Below are positions 18,599-25,944 of a stretch of 64,000 nt of DNA, piece after piece; position 1 is the first letter of the stretch, and every line of letters begins with the position of its first letter. The notes beneath the pieces were generated by a model that made no database searches, was not told where the DNA came from, and saw only the letters and a program-made list of their open reading frames with translations. Location of the stretch: contig NZ_NPZB01000001.1 in the NCBI RefSeq assembly GCF_002895945.1, positions 77,501 to 141,500 of the forward strand. The letters run 5' to 3'. The DNA comes from Solilutibacter silvestris (GTDB lineage: Bacteria; Pseudomonadota; Gammaproteobacteria; Xanthomonadales; Xanthomonadaceae). The translations under genes and the position numbers were made by a program.

Positions 18599-19504
18599 AT
18601 GGACAAGATTCGGGAAATGGCCAGCTTCATCGCCGTGGTCGACGCCGGCAGCTTCGTCGGTGCCGCTGACGCCACCGGCTTGTCCAAGGCGGCGATTTCC
18701 CGCCACGTCGCAGAACTGGAACAACGCCTCGGCGTGCGCCTGCTCAATCGCACCACGCGCCGCCTGTCGCTGACCGATGACGGCCAGCGCTTCCATGCCC
18801 GCGCCAAGGAGCTGCTGGCCACGCTCGACGAATTCGAATCCGAGATCACCTCGCACACCGGCGATCCCAGCGGCCTTCTGCGCATCAACGCACCACTCAC
18901 TTTCGGCGTGCTGCACCTGGCGCCGCTCTGGGGCCGTTTTTCCGCGCTGTATCCCAAGGTCGCGCTTGACGTCAACTTGAACGACCGCGTCGTCGACCTG
19001 ATCGAGGACGGCTTCGACCTCGCGATCCGCATCACCAACATGCCGAGCTCGCAGCTGGTGAGTCGCAAGCTGGCATCGACGCGGATCGTCTTGTGCGCAT
19101 CGCCCGGCTATCTGCGGACGCATGGCACGCCGACGCGGCCCAGCGAGCTGGCACGACATCGCGTGATCGGCTATTCCTACTGGTCGGGGCGCGACGAATG
19201 GAGTTTCACCGCGCCGGACGGCGGCAGCGTGCGCGTCACCACCACGCCATGGCTGCGCACCAACAACGGCGACACCTGTCGCGCGGCGGCGCTGGAGGGC
19301 CAGGGCATCATCCTGCAACCCGATTTCATCGTTGGCGGTGACCTGCATCGTGGCGACCTGGTCGAACTGATGCCGGACTACCATTCGATCGAAACGGGCA
19401 TCCATGTGGTCTACCCGACGCGCAAGCATTTGCCGATGAAGATGCGGCGGCTGATCGACTTCCTGGTCGATGCCTTCCAGGACCCGATCTGGAACCGCTG
19501 TTGA
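18599..19504 (+). CDS. LysR-family transcriptional regulator
   Basis: A 301-residue regulator. The N-terminal winged helix (MDKIREMASFIAVVDAGSFVGAA with the recognition part LSKAAISRHVAELEQRLGVRLLNRTTRRL) is followed by the periplasmic-binding-like effector domain (GLLRINAPLTFG onward). It belongs by appearance to the large CrgA/YhjC-like group. I chose the ATG at 18599, which starts the HTH in the usual way, over an upstream in-frame GTG-type start. It probably controls doxX and the two genes beyond, and perhaps pirin and the FMN reductase downstream. Confidence 0.9.
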   Translation: MDKIREMASFIAVVDAGSFVGAADATGLSKAAISRHVAELEQRLGVRLLNRTTRRLSLTDDGQRFHARAKELLATLDEFESEITSHTGDPSGLLRINAPLTFGVLHLAPLWGRFSALYPKVALDVNLNDRVVDLIEDGFDLAIRITNMPSSQLVSRKLASTRIVLCASPGYLRTHGTPTRPSELARHRVIGYSYWSGRDEWSFTAPDGGSVRVTTTPWLRTNNGDTCRAAALEGQGIILQPDFIVGGDLHRGDLVELMPDYHSIETGIHVVYPTRKHLPMKMRRLIDFLVDAFQDPIWNRC

Positions 19505-19512
19505 CACCACAT

Positions 19513-19536
19513 CATCGTTCCCTGTGTGGAACGATG
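19513..19536. other. Perfect hairpin between lysR and pirin
   Basis: CATCGTTCC (19513-19521) pairs with GGAACGATG (19528-19536) around the 6-nt loop CTGTGT. No T-run follows, so it is either a weak or Rho-assisted terminator for lysR or an operator in front of the pirin gene. Confidence 0.45.
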
Positions 19537-19615
19537 CGGGTCGATTCCGGGCGCTGGCCGTGTCATCGTCCCTGGCCTAAGCTCAACCGATCTTCCGCCA
19601 TCGGCCGCCACGACC

Positions 19616-20539
19616 ATGTCCGCACCGGTTTCCGTTCCTCCCGATCACGCCAGCGGCCCCGTGCTGGAACTCAGTACCGCACGCAGCGGCATCGTCGGCA
19701 ATGACCTGACAGTCAAGCGCGCGCTGCCCGGCAAGCCGCGACGCATGGTCGGCGCATGGTGCTTCCTCGACCACGCCGGCCCGATGGAATACGCCGCCGA
19801 TCACGGCCTGACCGTCGGTCCGCATCCGCACATCGGATTGCAGACCTTCACCTGGATGATCGATGGCGAAGTGATGCACCACGACAGCCTCGGCAATCGC
19901 CAGATGATCCGCCCCGGGCAAGTGAACCTGATGACCGCCGGACGCGGCATCAGCCACGCCGAAGTGTCGCCGGGTGGTGAGGCTGGACGCATCCATGCCG
20001 CGCAGTTGTGGATCGCGTTGCCGGATGAAGAACGTCATCGCGAACCGGCGTTCCAGCATTGTCCGGAACTGCCACGCATCAAGCAGGACGGTTTCACGAT
20101 CACCGTGCTGGTCGGAAATGCGTTCGGGAAAACCGCGACACCCAAGGTCTACACGCCGCTGGTCGGATTTGATCTCGCCACCCATGCTGCCGCACGCACC
20201 ACGCTGCCACTCGATCCGTCCTTCGAACATGCGGTGATGCCACTGGAAGGCAGCGCGACCATCGATGGCCAGGAAGTGCACGACGGCGAACTGTTGTATC
20301 TCGGCACCGGTCGCAGCGAGATCGACATCGCCACACGCGCGGCGGGTCGCCTGCTGGTGATCGGCGGCACGCCATTCGGCAAGGACGTGCTGCTGTGGTG
20401 GAATTTCGTCGGCCGCACCGAGGCAGACATGATCGAAGCCACCGACGACTGGAACGCCGGGCGTCGTTTCGGCACCGTCACCGACAGCGGGCTGGAACCG
20501 TTGAAAGCGCCGCCGTTGTCCGGATTGCATCTGCGATGA
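19616..20539 (+). CDS. Pirin-family cupin protein
   Basis: A 307-residue bicupin. The first cupin holds the metal motif HPHIGLQTFTWM with GEVMHHDSLGN, then MTAGRGISHAEVS, the standard pirin signature with three His and a Glu. The C-terminal pirin domain (GRLLVIGGTPFGKDVLLWWNFV) is complete. Some pirins are Fe-dependent quercetin dioxygenases and others are redox-sensing cofactors. The stop overlaps the FMN reductase start (ATGA). A second, shorter pirin (YhhW-like) lies at 59.3 kb. Confidence 0.93.
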   Translation: MSAPVSVPPDHASGPVLELSTARSGIVGNDLTVKRALPGKPRRMVGAWCFLDHAGPMEYAADHGLTVGPHPHIGLQTFTWMIDGEVMHHDSLGNRQMIRPGQVNLMTAGRGISHAEVSPGGEAGRIHAAQLWIALPDEERHREPAFQHCPELPRIKQDGFTITVLVGNAFGKTATPKVYTPLVGFDLATHAAARTTLPLDPSFEHAVMPLEGSATIDGQEVHDGELLYLGTGRSEIDIATRAAGRLLVIGGTPFGKDVLLWWNFVGRTEADMIEATDDWNAGRRFGTVTDSGLEPLKAPPLSGLHLR

Positions 20540-21081
20540 CCCGCATCCTCGCCCTCTCCGGCAGCCTGCGCCAAGGCTCGTTCAACACTGCGCTGGCGCG
20601 CGCTGCACAGGCACAGGCACCCGAAGGCGTGACGGTGGACGTGGCGACATTGCACGGCATTCCCCTGTACGACGCCGATGTCGAACACGCACAGGGCATT
20701 CCCGAGGCGGTGCAGGCGTTGCGCGCGCAGATCCTCGCGCACGACGGCCTGCTGATGGTGACGCCCGAATACAACAATGGCGTGCCCGGCGTGTTCAAGA
20801 ACGGTATCGACTGGTTGTCGCGCACCGGCCCCGGATTGTTCGAGGGATTGAATGTCGCGCTGATGGGTGCATCGCCGAGCGGATTCGGCACCATCCTCTC
20901 CCAGAACCATTGGTTGCCGGTGCTGCGCACATTGAAGACGCAGTTCTGGAGCGAAGGCAGGATGACGGTATCGCGCGTCAATACCTTGATGGATGCCGAT
21001 GGCGAGTTGTCCGATCCCGCGACACTCAAGCTGCTGGCGGATTTCGTGGCCGGGTTTGCACGGTCCCTGACAAAGCCCTAA
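20536..21081 (+). CDS. NAD(P)H-dependent FMN reductase / quinone reductase
   Basis: A 181-residue flavodoxin-like protein. The FMN phosphate loop is SGSLRQGSFNTALAR (9-23), and VTPEYNNGVPGVFKNGIDWLSR is the typical flavin-binding segment of the ChrR/YieF/SsuE-like group. These enzymes use NAD(P)H to reduce quinones, chromate, azo dyes or free FMN. Translational coupling with pirin and nearness to the LysR/DoxX set support a role in quinone or electrophile defence. The substrate is not readable from sequence. Confidence 0.92.
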   Translation: MTRILALSGSLRQGSFNTALARAAQAQAPEGVTVDVATLHGIPLYDADVEHAQGIPEAVQALRAQILAHDGLLMVTPEYNNGVPGVFKNGIDWLSRTGPGLFEGLNVALMGASPSGFGTILSQNHWLPVLRTLKTQFWSEGRMTVSRVNTLMDADGELSDPATLKLLADFVAGFARSLTKP

Positions 21082-21149
21082 CGGAATCCGAACACGCCTT
21101 CACGCGACTTCGCATACGGTGCGGGGCGTTTTCGGTCAGAATTTCCTGA

Positions 21150-22460
21150 ATGGGACATTTCGGAAAAACACCCGTGCTCATCGCGGGCGCCGGATTCAGC
21201 GGACTCGCGCTGGCCGCGCAACTGCTGGAACACGGCGAACACGTCGTGCTGATCGGGCGTGCGGAACATTTCGCGCGTGGCACGGCATATGGCGATGCCT
21301 GGCGCGAACACCTGCTCAACGTGCCGGCGGATCGCATGGGCCTGCGCGCCGGTGCGCCGGCTGCATTTGCCGACTGGCTGGGACTGCGCGATGACGCGCG
21401 CCGACAGTTCCGGCCACGCCTGGAATTCGGTGACTATCTCGCGCAGGAACTCGATGCGTTGCGTGCACGGCATGGCGATCGCCTGCGCTGCATCCCCGCG
21501 AACATCACCGCGATCACACGCACAGCGAATCCGGGCTGGCAGGTCGCACTCGACTCCGGCGAGACGGTGGCGAGCGATCGCCTTGTCCTCGCGCTCGGCG
21601 CTGCAGCCACGCCGGATACGCAATCGAACAGCGCGATCATCCGCCAGCCATGGGCGCGCGGCGCGCTATCGACCATCGCTGCCGATTCCAGCGTGCTGAT
21701 CCTCGGCACCGGCTTGACCATGATCGACATGGTGCTGGCGTTGCAGGTGCAGGGCCATCGTGGACCGATCACCGCACTATCGCGACGCGGGCGCCTGCCG
21801 CTGCTGCACCCGCAACCACCCCTGCCGCCGACACCGCCGCCGACCGCTTTGCTTGGCGCGCTGGAACGCGGCGACGTGCGCACGGCGCTCCGACAGTTCC
21901 GTGTTGCTGTCGATGGAGGTTCATCGCCGGCATCGCTGGCCGATGGCCTGCGTCCGCTGATCCCTCAGCTGTGGCGCGGATGGCCGCTGTCTGCACGCCG
22001 ACGCTTCCTGCGTCATCTGCGCCCGTGGTGGGACAGCGTGCGCCATCGCGTGGCGCGCGAGGTGTTTTCGACATTGAAACGTTTGCAGGGAGATGGACGA
22101 TTGCGCATCCGCGCCGGCCACCTGATCGATCACGCCGCGGGTCATGCGCACATCCGCTGGCGTGGCGAACGTGACATTGCAAAGATCCCTGCGGATTTCG
22201 TCATCGACGCGACCGGCTGGGACGGCGAGCGCAGCCGTTATGCCGCGCATCCGGCGCTGGCGGCGTTGATCGCCGATGGCATCGTCCGCATCGACCCGCT
22301 CGGCCTTGGCCTCGATTGCGACAGCGATGGCCGCATTCCCGGCGTGGACGGCCTTCACCTGATCGGTTTCCTGCGTCGCGGCGAATGCTGGGAGAGCACC
22401 GCCGTGCCGGAATTGCGCGCGCAGGCCGCTGCACTTGCCGAGCGGCTCGCGGCATACTGA
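21150..22460 (+). CDS. FAD/NAD(P)-binding protein (PF13454-like)
   Basis: A 436-residue flavoprotein. The FAD motif is LIAGAGFSGLALAAQL (10-25), followed by GTAYGDAWREHLLNVPADRM, a signature of the FAD-NAD(P)-binding family. A second Rossmann motif (VLILGTGLTMIDMVL) near residue 185 should bind NAD(P)H. VIDATGWDG and GLHLIGFLRRGECWESTAVPELR mark the C-terminal FAD contact. Members are of unknown function; some resemble hydroxyacylglutathione- or siderophore-linked oxidoreductases. It stands 68 bp after the FMN reductase on the same strand and may or may not share its transcript. Confidence 0.85.
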   Translation: MGHFGKTPVLIAGAGFSGLALAAQLLEHGEHVVLIGRAEHFARGTAYGDAWREHLLNVPADRMGLRAGAPAAFADWLGLRDDARRQFRPRLEFGDYLAQELDALRARHGDRLRCIPANITAITRTANPGWQVALDSGETVASDRLVLALGAAATPDTQSNSAIIRQPWARGALSTIAADSSVLILGTGLTMIDMVLALQVQGHRGPITALSRRGRLPLLHPQPPLPPTPPPTALLGALERGDVRTALRQFRVAVDGGSSPASLADGLRPLIPQLWRGWPLSARRRFLRHLRPWWDSVRHRVAREVFSTLKRLQGDGRLRIRAGHLIDHAAGHAHIRWRGERDIAKIPADFVIDATGWDGERSRYAAHPALAALIADGIVRIDPLGLGLDCDSDGRIPGVDGLHLIGFLRRGECWESTAVPELRAQAAALAERLAAY

Positions 22461-22526
22461 TCGCCAACATCCCGTTCACCGCGATCCGGCCACGATTGCC
22501 GGATCGCCCCGGCCACAGGCATCGCC

Positions 22527-24101
22527 ATGAATTCCGTCCCCTGGCAGGTCAATCTGCAGAATTCGCTCGGCACCTATCTGCCCAACCTGCTTGGCGGCAT
22601 CGCCCTGCTGCTGGTCGGCTGGTTCATCGCCCTGGTGCTGTCAGCGCTCACCCGTCGTGGACTGATGGCACTGCAGGTCAACGACAAGCTCAACGCCAAC
22701 ACCCATTCGCGCATCGACTTCGAGCGCATCGCTGCGCGCCTGGTGTTCTGGTTCGTGCTGCTGTTGGCGATCCTCGGCATGTTCAGCGTGCTCGACCTGC
22801 AAGGCATCTCCGGCCCGCTCAGCCTGTTGGCCAGCACGGTGATGGCCTACGTGCCGCGCCTGCTGCTCGCGATCGGGCTGGCCGCGCTGGCGTGGCTGGT
22901 GGCGACGGTGATCCGTTCGCTGGTGAATCGCGCGCTCGGCGCCACCAAGCTCGACGAAACCTTGTCCGAAAGCGCCGGGATGGAACCGGTGTCCGCGACC
23001 ATGGGCAATGTCGCCTACTGGTTGGTGTTGCTGCTGTTCCTGCCGGCGATCGTCGGCGTGCTGCAGATCGAAGGCCTGATGGCGCCGCTGGAAGGCATGA
23101 CGCAGACGATGCTGGGCATGCTGCCGAATGTGTTTGCCGCGGTGGTGCTCGGCGTGCTTGGCTGGATCTTCGCCAAGGTGGTGCGCGGACTCGTCTCCAA
23201 CTTGCTGTCCGCCACCGGCGTCGACCGCATGAGCGCCAGCAACGACACCACGCGCGATGTGCGCCTGTCGCAACTCGGCGGCACGCTGGCCTTCATCCTG
23301 GTGATCGTGCCGACGCTGGTCACCGCGCTCGATGCACTGAAAATCCAGTCGATCTCGCTGCCGCTCACCAACATGCTCACCATCATGATGGCCGCGGTGC
23401 CGAACGTGCTGGCCGCGGCGGCGATCCTGTTGCTGGCGTGGTTCATCGGCCGCTTCGCCTCGGGACTGGTGACGCGCCTGCTCGCCAATCTCGGGCTGGA
23501 TCGTTTGCCGGCGCGACTGGGCTTCGGCCAGGCCTTCGGCGACCATGCCCATCTCGGCGATGACGGCCTCGGCGATGATGATGGCGGGGAAGCGGCATCC
23601 TCATCCACACCTGCCAATGCGCGCTGGTCGCTGTCCGATGTGGCCGGTCACGTCGCGCTGTTCTTCATCATGCTGTTCGCGACGGTGGAGGCCGCCGACA
23701 TGCTCGGCTTCGCCGGCGTCCGCGACCTGCTGGAAACCTTCATCGCCTTCGGCAGCGACATCCTGCTCGGACTGGTGATCTTCGTGGTCGGCTACTGGCT
23801 GGCCAACGTCGCCGCGACCGCGGTCCAGCGCGCCAATCCCGAACATGGCACCCTCCTGTCACGGATCACCCGCGTGGCCATCCTCGGACTGGTGATCGCG
23901 ATGGGCCTGCGTGCGATGGGCATCGCCGACGACATCGTCAATCTCGCCTTTGCGCTGGTGCTGGGTGCGGTCGCGCTCGGAGTCTCGATTGCCTTCGCAA
24001 TTTCGTTCGGCATCGGTGGCCGCGATGCCGCCGGCCGCATCGCCAATCGCTGGGCCGACCAGATCCTCGGTCGCCGCAAGGATCGCGATCGAGAAGAGTG
24101 A
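22527..24101 (+). CDS. CmpX-like mechanosensitive channel with repeated TM-helix domains
   Basis: A 524-residue inner-membrane protein built from repeats of the conserved TM-helix domain (PF05552 type). Repeat starts are recognisable at about residues 18 (LPNLLGGIALLLVGWF), 109 (VPRLLLAIGLAALAWL), 198 (LPNVFAAVVLGVLGWI), 290 (VPNVLAAAAILLLAWFI) and 409 (GSDILLGLVIFVVGYWL), each followed by a short amphipathic stretch. A final MscS-like beta region is not apparent; the protein ends with a glycine-rich FGIGGRDAAGRIA and a charged tail. CmpX of Pseudomonas and cyanobacterial relatives affect cell stress and c-di-GMP. A DDDGG-rich loop lies near residue 350. Confidence 0.85.
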   Translation: MNSVPWQVNLQNSLGTYLPNLLGGIALLLVGWFIALVLSALTRRGLMALQVNDKLNANTHSRIDFERIAARLVFWFVLLLAILGMFSVLDLQGISGPLSLLASTVMAYVPRLLLAIGLAALAWLVATVIRSLVNRALGATKLDETLSESAGMEPVSATMGNVAYWLVLLLFLPAIVGVLQIEGLMAPLEGMTQTMLGMLPNVFAAVVLGVLGWIFAKVVRGLVSNLLSATGVDRMSASNDTTRDVRLSQLGGTLAFILVIVPTLVTALDALKIQSISLPLTNMLTIMMAAVPNVLAAAAILLLAWFIGRFASGLVTRLLANLGLDRLPARLGFGQAFGDHAHLGDDGLGDDDGGEAASSSTPANARWSLSDVAGHVALFFIMLFATVEAADMLGFAGVRDLLETFIAFGSDILLGLVIFVVGYWLANVAATAVQRANPEHGTLLSRITRVAILGLVIAMGLRAMGIADDIVNLAFALVLGAVALGVSIAFAISFGIGGRDAAGRIANRWADQILGRRKDRDREE

Positions 24102-24109
24102 TCCATCGC

Positions 24110-24565
24110 ATGCTCGTCATCAAGAATATCGAGGCACTACCGGAATGGCTGGGGCATGAATTGGCCACCAGCGATTGGATCACCATTGAACAATCGCGCA
24201 TCCAAGCGTTTGCTGACGCCACCGACGACCGGCAATGGATCCATGTCGATCCCGAGCGGGCACGGCGCGAATCTCCCTTCGCAACGACGATTGCGCACGG
24301 ATACCTGACGTTGTCGATGCTGCCGGCGATGATCGATTTCAGCTTCCGCATCGACGGCATCGCGATGACGGTGAACTACGGGCTCGACCGCGTGCGTTTC
24401 ATGGCGCCACTGCCTGCCGGCAGCAGGATTCGCGCCCGGTTCGCGCTCGACCGGCTGACGGAATTTCCTGGAGGGACGCAAGCGCACATTATCGCAACCA
24501 TCGAGATGGAAGGCAGCGACAAGCCTGTTTGCATCGCTCATCAGCTTGTCCGCTACTACCGATGA
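24110..24565 (+). CDS. MaoC-like (R)-specific enoyl-CoA hydratase
   Basis: A 151-residue hot-dog-fold protein of the MaoC/PhaJ type, which hydrates trans-2-enoyl-CoA to the (R)-3-hydroxyacyl-CoA. The hydratase 2 motif is visible as FADATDDRQWIHVDPERA, with catalytic Asp and His, then PFATTIAHGYLTLSMLP. The ATG at 24110 fits AGAAGAG upstream; a GTG at 24098 overlapping the previous stop is possible. It starts 8 bp after the channel gene and overlaps the regulator gene by 4 nt. Confidence 0.88.
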   Translation: MLVIKNIEALPEWLGHELATSDWITIEQSRIQAFADATDDRQWIHVDPERARRESPFATTIAHGYLTLSMLPAMIDFSFRIDGIAMTVNYGLDRVRFMAPLPAGSRIRARFALDRLTEFPGGTQAHIIATIEMEGSDKPVCIAHQLVRYYR

Positions 24566-25803
24566 AGGACAGCGGAAAGCCGATCGCACCTCTGTCGCCG
24601 GTCTTGCGCGCAGTTGTCGAGCGATTGCGGGAAAACGACGATGTACTATGCCGAAGCATCTACGAAAATATCCGCGGAACGATTTCCGACTACAGCCTTT
24701 CCACCGACACCGGACTTTCCGACGACCTGCTCTCGACATTGACCTGGCATGCCCGGGTCTGGCACGAAGCCCTCCTTGATGCACAGCTGCCCTCCGAGGA
24801 ATTGCTGGCCAAGGCCGAACTGTCCGCACGCCGTCGCGTGCACCAAGGCATCGCCCTCGATTCCTTTTTGCGCGCCTTCCGGATCGGCTCCAGCACCTTG
24901 TGGCAAAACCTGATTGAGGCCGCGAAGGGCGATGTCGTCCTGGAAAAAGAGCTTCTGCTCAACGTCTCGCCCTATCTCCTCCACCACTTCGACATCATTT
25001 CGCACCGGGTGGCCCAAGCCTACATGGACGAACTGTTCCAACAGGCCAGCTGGCGCGACCGGGTGCGTGGTGAACTGTGGAGCGTGATCTCCGCGCGGCG
25101 CGACGACGTGGAAGCATTTTCGCGCTATTGCGGCCTGCTCAACATGGACGCGATGACGCTGCACATCGCGATGGTGTTCGCCGTGCGCGGCGCCAGCGAA
25201 GACACCCGCCTCAATACTTATGCTTTTCGGAAAATCTTGTCCATGGCGGGGATGGATCACGAGAACTCCATGTACATGCGCTATCGCGACCATCTCGTGA
25301 TGTGGGTGCCCGCGGGACGTGGCGAGCCGCTGGTCGACGGCGACCGTCGTGTCGGCACCCATGCGCACCATATCGTCGAGCGCGTCGAGAAGATGGAACG
25401 CGTGGGCGTCGGCCTGCCAGGCAAGGGACCCGCAGGCTGGTGGACTTCGCTTGAGCAGGCGTTCAGGGCGATCGAACACGGCGGCGAAAGCGGCACTCGC
25501 GTCACCCGCTATTCGCAGATACTGCTGGACGAAGCCATCGCGCACTCAAGCAGCGTGCAACGATTCCTCGATGCCATCTTGGAGCGACTGGCGGTGGAAC
25601 CGCACTTGCTGGAAACATTGCAGGCTTATTTCCAGTGTCGGCAGCATCGCAAATCAACCGCCAGCGCACTCAACGTGCATCCGAACACCCTGGATCACCG
25701 CCTGCAACGCATCGAATTGCTGCTGGGCGGCAGCTTCGACGACATGACTTGGCTGGCGACCCTGTCGGCCGTGCTGCGGCGGCGGCGCGGCGACCCCGCC
25801 TGA
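24562..25803 (+). CDS. PucR/CdaR-type transcriptional regulator with RsbRD-like N-terminal domain
   Basis: A 413-residue protein. The first 170 residues, all helical, resemble the RsbRD-type sensor domain found with PucR regulators (RRRVHQGIALDSFLRAFRIG). A GGDEF-like middle region is degenerate. The C terminus (LLETLQAYFQCRQHRKSTASALNVHPNTLDHRLQRIE) is the PucR/CdaR helix-turn-helix typical of regulators that sense small catabolic substrates. The start overlaps the maoC stop. It probably controls the divergently unrelated but adjacent TonB receptor and acyl-CoA ligase operon 141 bp downstream. Confidence 0.88.
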   Translation: MKDSGKPIAPLSPVLRAVVERLRENDDVLCRSIYENIRGTISDYSLSTDTGLSDDLLSTLTWHARVWHEALLDAQLPSEELLAKAELSARRRVHQGIALDSFLRAFRIGSSTLWQNLIEAAKGDVVLEKELLLNVSPYLLHHFDIISHRVAQAYMDELFQQASWRDRVRGELWSVISARRDDVEAFSRYCGLLNMDAMTLHIAMVFAVRGASEDTRLNTYAFRKILSMAGMDHENSMYMRYRDHLVMWVPAGRGEPLVDGDRRVGTHAHHIVERVEKMERVGVGLPGKGPAGWWTSLEQAFRAIEHGGESGTRVTRYSQILLDEAIAHSSSVQRFLDAILERLAVEPHLLETLQAYFQCRQHRKSTASALNVHPNTLDHRLQRIELLLGGSFDDMTWLATLSAVLRRRRGDPA

Positions 25804-25838
25804 CACCTGCCGCCAACGGTGCTTCTGTTGCGGCGCAG

Positions 25839-25852
25839 TGTGAATAGTCACA
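25839..25852. promoter_or_regulatory. 14-bp palindrome upstream of the TonB receptor gene
   Basis: TGTGA (25839-25843) and TCACA (25848-25852) are separated by ATAG. The half sites match CRP/Vfr/Clp sites, but the spacer is 4 bp instead of 6, so a CRP-type assignment is doubtful. A site for the PucR-type regulator or a GntR-like protein is the other choice. It lies 93 bp before the start. Confidence 0.4.
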
Positions 25853-25944
25853 ACACTTCAAGCAACGCTCCCAATGGGCGGATGCCCCCGGTGAATCTAG
25901 GCTGATGGCTCGCTCCAGGCGCAGCCTCAACATGGGGGAACATC

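Noticed and set aside
25839-25852. CRP/Clp binding site before the TonB receptor
   Set aside because: The half sites are right but the spacer is 4 bp, not the 6 bp CRP needs; kept only as an unassigned palindrome.
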